Positions 53,439-60,690 of a DNA stretch of 62,486 nucleotides are shown piece after piece; position 1 is the first letter of the stretch; every line of letters begins with the position of its first letter. This stretch comes from CAYPXN01 sp964470915 (lineage in GTDB: Bacteria > UBA10199 > JADFYH01). A model generated the notes under the pieces. That model was not told the origin of the DNA. It was given only the letters and a program-made list of their open reading frames with translations, and did no database searches. Both the position numbers and the translations under genes were made by a program. The DNA lies in contig CAYYEM010000007.1 of assembly GCA_964470915.1 (NCBI GenBank), forward strand, positions 1 to 62,486, written 5' to 3'.

Positions 53439-54836
53439 ATGACAAAAACTCTCTACGACAAAATCTGGGAATCTCACTTAGTCACCAATTTACCGGAAGG
53501 TGATTCTCTTCTTTATATCGACCGTCATCTCATTCATGAAGTGACCAGTCCACAGGCTTTTGAAGGACTGCGTTTAACGAATCGCAAAGTTCGAAAACCT
53601 AATCTTACTTTTGCGACGATGGATCACAATGTCCCGACGGTCGATCGTTACAACATCAAAGATGAAATCGCAAAAGCCCAAATTGAAGCCTTAACCACAA
53701 ATTGCAAAGAATTTGGAATCACCCTTTACGATTTAAACAGCGACAAACAAGGCGTTGTTCACATTATAGGTCCTGAACTGGGACTTACCTTGCCTGGTAA
53801 TACTATCGTTTGTGGAGACTCTCACACTGCGACGCATGGTGCATTTGGCGCTTTAGCATTTGGAATCGGAACCTCTGAAGTCGAACATGTGTTAGCCACT
53901 CAAACGCTTCGTCAGCGTCGATCCAAAAACTATAAAGTAGAATATCATGGAAAGCTGGGTAAAGGCGTTACAGCGAAAGACATGGTATTAAAACTGATTG
54001 GCCTTATCGGTACCGCCGGCGGAACTGGATCGGTATTCGAATATTGCGGTGATACCATTCGTTCTCTTTCGATGGAAGCGCGCATGACCATTTGTAATAT
54101 GTCGATTGAAGCCGGTGCTCGTGCTGGGCTTATTGCTCCCGATGAAACAACTATCAATTATATTAGTTCTGGAAATCGCCCTTTCGCTCCGAAGGGAAAA
54201 GATTTGGAAAAGGCGATCGCTTATTGGAAAACATTGCCTAGTGATCCCGATGCAAAATTTGATAAATCCATCACGATTGATGCCAGTCAAATTGCCCCTC
54301 AAGTAACTTGGGGCACTTCTCCAGGTATGGTCATTGATGTAGATGCACCTGTCCCAGATACAGATAAAGTCGCAGGCCTTTCGAAGAGAGATGTAGAATA
54401 CGCTTTGGAATATATGGGACTCAAACCCGGTCAAAAACTGACTGATACAGAAATCGATGTCGTGTTTATCGGAAGCTGCACCAATGGCCGTATTGAAGAT
54501 TTACGAGCAGCTGCTCAAGTGATGAAAGGTAAAAAAGTTTCTTCGCGTGTCACTGCCATGATTGTCCCAGGTTCTCAAAAGGTGAAAAAAGACGCTGAGG
54601 CAGAAGGACTCGATAAAATCTTTACGGAAGCCGGTGCTCAATGGCGTGAATCAGGTTGCAGCATGTGCTTGGCGATGAATCCAGATCAACTTCAACCGGA
54701 GCAACGCTGTGCTTCGACCAGTAACCGAAACTTTGAGGGACGCCAAGGCAAAGGTGGCCGCACTCACTTGGTAAGTCCTGAAATGGCTGCCGCTGCAGCT
54801 ATCGCAGGTAAATTTGTAGATATTAGAAAAATTTAG
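53439..54836 (+). CDS. leuC: 3-Isopropylmalate dehydratase, large subunit
   Basis: 465 residues, complete. It isomerises 2-isopropylmalate to 3-isopropylmalate with LeuD, using a [4Fe-4S] cluster. The cluster Cys are in IGSCTNGR and ESGCSMCLAMN; VCGDSHTATHGAFG is the substrate and cluster loop. Typical length. Separated from leuB and leuD by palindromic repeats, yet all on one strand in pathway order. Confidence 0.97.
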   Translation: MTKTLYDKIWESHLVTNLPEGDSLLYIDRHLIHEVTSPQAFEGLRLTNRKVRKPNLTFATMDHNVPTVDRYNIKDEIAKAQIEALTTNCKEFGITLYDLNSDKQGVVHIIGPELGLTLPGNTIVCGDSHTATHGAFGALAFGIGTSEVEHVLATQTLRQRRSKNYKVEYHGKLGKGVTAKDMVLKLIGLIGTAGGTGSVFEYCGDTIRSLSMEARMTICNMSIEAGARAGLIAPDETTINYISSGNRPFAPKGKDLEKAIAYWKTLPSDPDAKFDKSITIDASQIAPQVTWGTSPGMVIDVDAPVPDTDKVAGLSKRDVEYALEYMGLKPGQKLTDTEIDVVFIGSCTNGRIEDLRAAAQVMKGKKVSSRVTAMIVPGSQKVKKDAEAEGLDKIFTEAGAQWRESGCSMCLAMNPDQLQPEQRCASTSNRNFEGRQGKGGRTHLVSPEMAAAAAIAGKFVDIRKI

Positions 54837-54841
54837 CAAAA

Positions 54842-54912
54842 CCGTTCGTGCTGAGGCTCTCGAAGCACAGGTGAACACTAAGATTGCCCTTCGAGAACCT
54901 CAGGGCGAACGG
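54842..54912. repeat. Palindromic repeat between leuC and leuD
   Basis: CCGTTCGTGCTGAGGCTCTC...CCTCAGGGCGAACGG. The ending CGAACGGAG overlaps the GGAG that probably serves leuD. Confidence 0.8.
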
Positions 54913-54927
54913 AGAAAGAAATCAATC

Positions 54928-55548
54928 ATGAAATCATTCAAATCACACCGTGGAAAACTGGCTATTTTAAATCGCGCTAACGTCGATACCGATCAAATTA
55001 TCGCAAAACAATTTTTGAAATCGATTAAGCGCACCGGTTATGGAGAAAGTTTATTTTTTGATTGGAGATATTTACCTGACGGAAAAGATAATCCTGATTT
55101 CATTCTAAACTCCCCTCGCTATAAAAATGTAAGTATTTTAGTCACAGGCAATAATTTTGGCTGTGGATCTTCTCGCGAGCACGCGGTCTGGGCCATCGTT
55201 CAGTATGGATTTGAAGTGGTGATTGCGCCCAAAAGTGGTGACATTCCTGCTTTCGCTGATATTTTCTACAACAATAGCATGAAGAATGGTTTACTCTGCA
55301 TCAGTTTGGCTGAAAAAGAAGTCGAAGAAATTTTTCAAATGGTGGAACGCTATGAAGGCTTAGAAGCTACCATCAATTTGGAAGAACAGCGCATTACACT
55401 TCATTTACCTGAAGAAATTTCCTTTCATTTTGATATCGACAATGCCGTAAAAACCCATCTTATTCGTGGCTTAGATGATATCGGCCTTACCTTACAGCAT
55501 GAAAAAGAAATTACAGCTTTTGAGAAAAGTCATAATCCTCAACTGTAA
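54928..55548 (+). CDS. leuD: 3-Isopropylmalate dehydratase, small subunit
   Basis: 206 residues from the ATG at 54928. NVDTDQIIAKQFLKSI at the start and NFGCGSSREHAVWAI carry the substrate residues of the swivel domain. Partner of LeuC. An upstream in-frame start at 54871 lies inside the palindromic repeat and would add foreign residues, so I rejected it. GGAG, 14 bases before the ATG, comes from the repeat's edge. Confidence 0.95.
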   Translation: MKSFKSHRGKLAILNRANVDTDQIIAKQFLKSIKRTGYGESLFFDWRYLPDGKDNPDFILNSPRYKNVSILVTGNNFGCGSSREHAVWAIVQYGFEVVIAPKSGDIPAFADIFYNNSMKNGLLCISLAEKEVEEIFQMVERYEGLEATINLEEQRITLHLPEEISFHFDIDNAVKTHLIRGLDDIGLTLQHEKEITAFEKSHNPQL

Positions 55549-55562
55549 AATGGGCCGACAAG

Positions 55563-55588
55563 CAACTTTCAAAACATATTACCGATAA
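55563..55588 (+). promoter_or_regulatory. Sigma-28-like promoter variant before the first Cys-rich gene
   Basis: CAACTTTC (55563) and ACCGATAA (55581-55588), with 14 bases between CAAC and the latter, two fewer than at the five N16 sites. The -10 element is identical to that at 42105. Confidence 0.45.
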
Positions 55589-55623
55589 CTTAAGTTACTG
55601 AAGGGGTAGAAAGATGGCGTGTT

Positions 55624-56019
55624 GTGAAAAATCAACGTTTCGTTATCTGTTTATCCCTTTTTGCATTTCTATCATTCTTTCCTCTGCAAAGGGGCTTCAC
55701 AGAAGAACCTATTTTAATTGATACCAATTCATGCGAATCAGATGCAGATTGCAAAACTAATATTCCCTGCAGCATTGACCGATGTGTATTTGCGGAAGGA
55801 CAAGCTAAAGGCTTATGCCTGCATACACCGGGAGAATGCGGCCCACCTCCACCCGATTGTAATGATAATAATCCCTGCACAAATGATGTTCTAAGTGATG
55901 GGGGGCAATGTCTTCATATTCTTTTGAATACACCGGAATGCCAGCCACCGCCGCCACCACCACCTCTCGATTGCAATGATAACAATCCTTGCACTGAAGA
56001 TTTTCCAAGCGACGGAGGA
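55624..56019 (+). CDS. Secreted Cys-rich repeat protein, 3' end lost in a gap
   Basis: 132 residues visible. Signal peptide (1 to about 26), then units of the type CESDADCKTNIPCSIDRC and DCNDNNPCTNDV / DCNDNNPCTEDF, separated by Pro runs (PPPPP). The DCxDxNPCTxD pattern is common in secreted proteins of Myxococcota and relatives and may bind calcium or form disulfides. Paralogue of the gene at 56189. GTG start, with no better ATG in frame. The end is hidden by the gap at 56020. Confidence 0.7.
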
Positions 56020-56119
56020 NNNNNNNNNNNNNNNNNNNNNNNNNNNNNNNNNNNNNNNNNNNNNNNNNNNNNNNNNNNNNNNNNNNNNNNNNNNNNNNNN
56101 NNNNNNNNNNNNNNNNNNN
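56020..56119. other. 100-N gap in repetitive Cys-rich gene
   Basis: The ends do not overlap. The near-identical DCNDNNPCT repeats probably broke the assembly; the end of the first gene and the -35 of the next promoter lie here. Confidence 0.75.
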
Positions 56120-56127
56120 ACCGATAA
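56120..56127 (+). promoter_or_regulatory. Sigma-28-like -10 element before the second Cys-rich gene
   Basis: ACCGATAA begins at the first base after the gap, so its -35 partner cannot be seen. The gene starts at 56189. Confidence 0.35.
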
Positions 56128-56188
56128 TTGAATTGAAAGGGAAAGATAGCGCCCATGGCTGTTTGCCATGATTTATTTGGAGGCGCTT

Positions 56189-56887
56189 ATGTCTAAACAT
56201 TTATCATTCTTTCTTTTTCTTCTATTAAACCTATTTATTTCCTCTGTAAAAGCTGATGTGGGACAACTCTCTGCCGGAGAAAGAGAAGATAATCGTCTAC
56301 AACAAATCCTTTTTTGTGAAAGTGACGCTGACTGCGATGATCAAGATCCTTGCACAAATGAAATATGCTTAATCAATGGCATCAATGATATCCGTCCAGG
56401 CAGATGCTTAAGCTCTGGGATAAGAGAAAATTGTGGCGCTATGGATTGCAACGACAACAATCCCTGCACTTCTGACCAAATAGGCGATGACAATCTATGT
56501 AGATTTATAGAAATTCCCCAATGCCAAACCATATCCCAAGATTGCAACGATAGCGATCCCTGCACCATAGATGTTTGGAGTGAAGTAGGCTGCGTTTACA
56601 CTTCAATCGAAAGCTGCAAAATTCCAGAAACTCTTCCTGAAAATTCCACTCCTACTTCCACCGTGACAGAAGAAAAGCCAGAACCTAAGCCAGAAACAGC
56701 AAATCCTGCTGTCACAAACACGACCTCTTCCAATCCAGACACTATCTTTGGAGGTGCTTGTGCTCTCAATAAAAGCGCTCATCCGAATTCTTTTACTTGG
56801 ATGATTACTTTTGGAGCCACTCTTTTTTTGATTCGACAAAAAATACTGAGAAAAAAAGTAGAGTTAAATCCCTTCCTTCTTTTTTGA
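56189..56887 (+). CDS. Secreted Cys-rich protein with a C-terminal sorting signal
   Basis: 232 residues. Signal peptide (1 to about 23), then three units of the type DCDDQDPCTNEIC, DCNDNNPCTSDQ and DCNDSDPCTIDV, then a Pro/Thr/Glu linker (about 155-185). The end has a three-part tail: GGACALNKS, one membrane helix (about 208-225) and RQKILRKKV. This layout (short Cys/Gly motif, helix, basic cluster) resembles MYXO-CTERM-type signals for surface anchoring. TTTGGAGG before the ATG. The last 24 bases overlap the convergent leuA. Confidence 0.75.
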   Translation: MSKHLSFFLFLLLNLFISSVKADVGQLSAGEREDNRLQQILFCESDADCDDQDPCTNEICLINGINDIRPGRCLSSGIRENCGAMDCNDNNPCTSDQIGDDNLCRFIEIPQCQTISQDCNDSDPCTIDVWSEVGCVYTSIESCKIPETLPENSTPTSTVTEEKPEPKPETANPAVTNTTSSNPDTIFGGACALNKSAHPNSFTWMITFGATLFLIRQKILRKKVELNPFLLF

Positions 56888-58396
56888 AAAATGTTCCAAG
56901 CGGTTTAATGCATTCACATAAGCTTTCGCGGAAGCTTGTAAAATGTCAGCATGAGTTCCCACACCCACCACTTGTTTACCTTTATCTTTCAAGGTAACGG
57001 ACACTTCCCCTTGGGCATCAGTTCCACCAGTGATGGCAGCCACATTGAATTTCATCAATTCACCTTTAAAGCCTGCTAATTTTTTTAAGGCCTTGAAAGT
57101 AGCATCTACAGGGCCTGCACCGTTAGCTTCCCCGCTTTTTATTTTTTTACCATCCACTTTCAACTTTACCTTAGCTTTAGGCTTTAATTTGGTTCCACTT
57201 TGTACGCGTACATCCAACAACTCATATTTATCAGGTCCACGGCTTAATTCATCCGTAACCAAGGCTTCTAAGTCATCATCGAAAATTTCTTTTTTCAGAT
57301 CAGCCAATTTCTTAAAAGATACAAAGGCTTTTTCTAATTCTTCATCCGATAATTGATAACCTAACTCTATCAATCGTGCTTTAAAGGCATGACGTCCTGA
57401 ATGTTTACCCAACACCAATTTGTGACTACTCCAGCCGACAGAACTAGGTGTCATAATTTCGTAGGTCATCTGATTTTTCAGGAGACCATCCTGATGAATT
57501 CCTGACTCATGCGCAAAAGCATTTGCTCCCACAATAGCTTTATTGGGTTGTACAGAAACACCGGTAATCAAAGTTAACAATTTACTCGAATGGCAAATTT
57601 GTTCTGTCACGATGCGTGTATCACAATGAAATAAGCCCTGACGAACCTTCATGCTCATGACTACTTCTTCCATCGAAGCATTTCCCGCCCGCTCCCCTAT
57701 TCCATTCACAGTACACTCGACTTGTCGCGCACCCGCTTGCACTGCAGCCAAACTGTTGGCCACAGCTAAGCCCAAGTCGTTATGGCAATGCACACTAAAA
57801 ACAATTTTATCCGCATCTTTTACATTAGCTTTTAAAAAATTCATCAAACGGGTGAATTCATCTGGGCAAGTATAACCCACAGTGTCTGGCACATTAAGAG
57901 TGGTAGCACCTGCTTCTACAGCCGCACTAAACACCTTTGCCAAATATTCCCAGTCGCTGCGCGTAGCATCTTCTGCTGAAAATTCTACATCCGGGGTATA
58001 TTGGCGAGCATGTTTCACGGCTTTGTAAGCATCTTCCAAAACTTGCTCACGCGATTTTTTTAATTTGTATTGTAAATGGATATCAGAAGTTGCAATGAAA
58101 GTATGGATTCTACCAGACTTAGCATACTTCAATGCTTCCCAGGCTCTATCGATATCTTTTTCATTCGCACGAGCCAAACCTGCAATGGTAGAGCTCGTAA
58201 TTTCCTGAGCAATTTTTTTCACTGCCTGGAAGTCTCCCTCTGATGCAATGGGAAAACCTGCTTCAATCACATCTACATTTAATTTTTCTAACTGTCGGGC
58301 CATGCGCAATTTTTCATTGATATCCATGCTACAGCCAGGAGATTGCTCTCCATCTCTTAAAGTCGTATCAAAAATTTTAACCTGTTCGGATTTCAT
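56864..58396 (-). CDS. leuA: 2-Isopropylmalate synthase
   Basis: 510 residues from the ATG at 58396, with AAGGA upstream; an earlier in-frame ATG is less likely. First committed step of leucine synthesis: acetyl-CoA plus 2-oxoisovalerate. The TIM barrel has FDTTLRDGEQSPGCSM, VHCHNDLGLAVAN and NGIGERAGNA; the C-terminal regulatory domain for leucine feedback is present (about 390-510). Last gene of the ilvBH-psd-pssA-leuA run. Confidence 0.97.
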   Translation of the reverse strand: MKSEQVKIFDTTLRDGEQSPGCSMDINEKLRMARQLEKLNVDVIEAGFPIASEGDFQAVKKIAQEITSSTIAGLARANEKDIDRAWEALKYAKSGRIHTFIATSDIHLQYKLKKSREQVLEDAYKAVKHARQYTPDVEFSAEDATRSDWEYLAKVFSAAVEAGATTLNVPDTVGYTCPDEFTRLMNFLKANVKDADKIVFSVHCHNDLGLAVANSLAAVQAGARQVECTVNGIGERAGNASMEEVVMSMKVRQGLFHCDTRIVTEQICHSSKLLTLITGVSVQPNKAIVGANAFAHESGIHQDGLLKNQMTYEIMTPSSVGWSSHKLVLGKHSGRHAFKARLIELGYQLSDEELEKAFVSFKKLADLKKEIFDDDLEALVTDELSRGPDKYELLDVRVQSGTKLKPKAKVKLKVDGKKIKSGEANGAGPVDATFKALKKLAGFKGELMKFNVAAITGGTDAQGEVSVTLKDKGKQVVGVGTHADILQASAKAYVNALNRLEHFSKKKEGI

Positions 58397-58500
58397 ATCT
58401 ATTTCCTTCATATTCTTTGGGACACGCCAAGGTGCGACCCTACGGGTTCTTCATTGAGTAATCTATTGTATACGGAGTTTACCGTGCAGACAAGTTGAAG

Positions 58501-59358
58501 CTATTTTTGCTTTTGTTCTAGCTCATCCTGAAGCTGCACGATCTTAAGTCGATCACGAGGTGCTTCCTTTTGAGATTGAGCAAGCTTCTTCTCAAGGAAG
58601 TTTTTTCGGTTACGTAGATGTAGAATTTCATCTACGAGGCCCATCACCACATAGGAGGAAGAGGCAAAAAACATGGTTTCTTGAGGAGCACTGGCTACCA
58701 CAAAAATAATCACTGCCGCTGCCACTAAAAAAAGAAAGGATTGGGGTTTTGAAAAATCAATATCTTTAAAACTTCGATAACGAATATTCGAAACCATGAG
58801 TAAAGCTAAGGCAATGGTTAATGGCAATACGAAGTAAGAAACAGAGTCTTCAGGCCAATTCATTTGTGAAGCTAAAATTACAAAACTAGCTAACATGTAG
58901 GCTGCACAAGGTATGGGTAAACCCTGAAAAAATCGCTTTTCCACATTCGTATGTTGAACATTAAAACGAGCTAATCTCAAAGCTCCGCAGGCAAAAAACA
59001 AAAAGGCTGCGGCCCAACCGAAGCGATGAAAATCACTCAAAGTCCAAGTAAAAATTAAAATGGCAGGAGCTAAACCAAAACTGGCCAAATCCACCAGAGA
59101 ATCATATTCAATACCAAATTCAGTTTCAGATTTTGTCAAACGAGCGACTCTTCCATCTAAACCATCAAATACACCGGCAAACATAATGGCCCAAGCCGCT
59201 GGGACAAAATCTCCCGAAATGGAACGAATAATGGAGAAAAAACCACAGAACAAAGAAGCCGTCGTAAACAAGCTCGGAAGAATATAAATACCCTTCTTAA
59301 TGCCCGAACGACGAGGTCGTGATTCTTTCGTTATTTCATTGTCCTTTTCGTTTGCCAT
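58501..59358 (-). CDS. pssA: Phosphatidylserine synthase PssA
   Basis: 285 residues. It makes phosphatidylserine from CDP-diacylglycerol and serine in the inner membrane. The CDP-alcohol phosphatidyltransferase motif is visible as FDGLDGRVARLTKSETEFG, continuing with YDSLVD (D-G-x2-A-R-x8-G-x3-D-x3-D). It has about eight membrane segments and a soluble coiled-coil tail. It follows psd by nine bases: the two catalyse consecutive steps to phosphatidylethanolamine. Confidence 0.95.
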   Translation of the reverse strand: MANEKDNEITKESRPRRSGIKKGIYILPSLFTTASLFCGFFSIIRSISGDFVPAAWAIMFAGVFDGLDGRVARLTKSETEFGIEYDSLVDLASFGLAPAILIFTWTLSDFHRFGWAAAFLFFACGALRLARFNVQHTNVEKRFFQGLPIPCAAYMLASFVILASQMNWPEDSVSYFVLPLTIALALLMVSNIRYRSFKDIDFSKPQSFLFLVAAAVIIFVVASAPQETMFFASSSYVVMGLVDEILHLRNRKNFLEKKLAQSQKEAPRDRLKIVQLQDELEQKQK

Positions 59359-59367
59359 TTAAAAATC

Positions 59368-59991
59368 CTACGCAGGAAATTTTGCTAAAACACTTTCTCC
59401 GGCTCTTAACTTATCCCCTACCTTCACTTCAATTTCCAAATCAAGAGGCAAATAAACATCCACTCGTGAACCAAATCGGATAATCCCAAAACGCATACCC
59501 CTATTTAAAACCGATCCTCTTTTGACATCACAGATAATTCTTCGGGCTAAAAAACCAGCAATTTGTACAAAAGTAATTTTAAAACCCCGATTTGTCTGAA
59601 GAAAAACAGCGTTTCGTTCATTGGCATCGGAAGCTTTTTCTTCCCAGGCCATGAGATATTTACCGTGTTGATACTCAACTTTCTCTACAATGCCGCTAGC
59701 AGGAGCTCGATTTACATGGACATCCATAGGAGACATAAAAATCGCAATTTTTTTTGCGGGCCCTTCATAAAAGCGAGGGTCATTCACCTCTTGGATCTCT
59801 AATACTTTCCCATCGGCAGGAGACACAAGAAGTTGCTCATCTTCCGGGGGGCTTCTTTTCGGATCTCTAAAGAAATATGCGACAAAAAGAAAAAACAAAA
59901 CGAAGGGAATGGCAACAAAAGGTTTCACTAAATAGGCCAAAACCACTAACGCAAAACTTGCCAGCAAAAAAGGAATGCCTTCTTTTGCCAT
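59368..59991 (-). CDS. psd: Phosphatidylserine decarboxylase, short type
   Basis: 207 residues, the short bacterial type without the long N-terminal part of E. coli Psd. The self-cleavage site is in IRFGSRVDVYLP (Gly-Ser), where the Ser becomes the pyruvoyl group. LLVSPADGKV and MSPMDVHVNRAP are family motifs. It starts right after the ilvH stop, with no room for ilvC. Confidence 0.95.
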   Translation of the reverse strand: MAKEGIPFLLASFALVVLAYLVKPFVAIPFVLFFLFVAYFFRDPKRSPPEDEQLLVSPADGKVLEIQEVNDPRFYEGPAKKIAIFMSPMDVHVNRAPASGIVEKVEYQHGKYLMAWEEKASDANERNAVFLQTNRGFKITFVQIAGFLARRIICDVKRGSVLNRGMRFGIIRFGSRVDVYLPLDLEIEVKVGDKLRAGESVLAKFPA

Positions 59992-60480
59992 TTAGCCCAC
60001 CTTTCCTCGTTGGATAGCAATGGCTCCCGTACGTACATCTTCCAAAATTTTAAAGGGTTTTAAATCAGCAAGCAGAGCATTAACCTTTTCATGTTCTCCT
60101 GAATATTCTAAGGTTAAAAAATCGGGATTTTGCTCCACTACTTTTGCCCCATAATTTTCAGCAATCTTGGTAATTCCTGAAGTAGACTCTGGGTTGGATT
60201 TCACCTTCACCAAAATCATTTCACGGCTCATAAAATTTTCACCGGTTAAATCTTGAACTTTTACAGTATCGAGCAAACGATTCAGCTGTTTTAAAATTTG
60301 TTCAATGATCAGCTCACTGCCCGTGGTAAGAATAGTCATGCGTGAATAACGAGGATCTGCGGTGGGAGCCACCGAAAGAGAGTCGATGTTATAACCTCGC
60401 GCTGCAAACATTCCAGAAACACGCGCAAGAACGCCAAATTCATTTTCTACCAAAACTGAAATTGTATGTTTGTGTGACAT
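59992..60480 (-). CDS. ilvH: Acetolactate synthase, small regulatory subunit
   Basis: 162 residues from the ATG at 60480. An ACT domain at the start (HTISVLVENEFGVLARVSGMF) binds valine for feedback inhibition, and the C-terminal part is typical. It activates and regulates IlvB. It follows ilvB across an odd stretch of repeats (60495-60690). In related operons ilvC follows; here psd does. Confidence 0.95.
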   Translation of the reverse strand: MSHKHTISVLVENEFGVLARVSGMFAARGYNIDSLSVAPTADPRYSRMTILTTGSELIIEQILKQLNRLLDTVKVQDLTGENFMSREMILVKVKSNPESTSGITKIAENYGAKVVEQNPDFLTLEYSGEHEKVNALLADLKPFKILEDVRTGAIAIQRGKVG

Positions 60481-60494
60481 AATAAAAACCAATC

Positions 60495-60690
60495 AAGCTA
60501 AAACAATATCGGCAATTCCCTTACCCGCCGGTACCATCGGATACACATTCTCGGCATCATCTGGGGCTCGCGTCGCCCCCTCCATCGGCAAAGCCGCTGG
60601 AGCCTCCCCCTCAACAGCCCCTTTTGGGCTGGGTTAAGCTAAAACAATATCGGCAATTCCCTTACCCGCCGGTACCATCGGATACACATT
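60495..60690. repeat. Duplicated ilvB tail with a G+C-rich insert
   Basis: The last 58 bases of ilvB occur again 141 bases further on (60495-60552 and from 60636). Between them lies a G+C-rich stretch (60553-60635) with a CAGCCC/GGGCTG hairpin at 60615-60631. The duplicate is in the same frame but lies after the ilvB stop. Confidence 0.8.

Noticed and set aside
13501..54912. CRISPR array
   Set aside because: The repeats are palindromic, dispersed, and have no regular spacers or cas genes.
60495..60633. A C-terminal extension of IlvB
   Set aside because: The frame continues after the ilvB TAA at 60634-60636, so the tail is not translated as part of IlvB unless the stop is read through.
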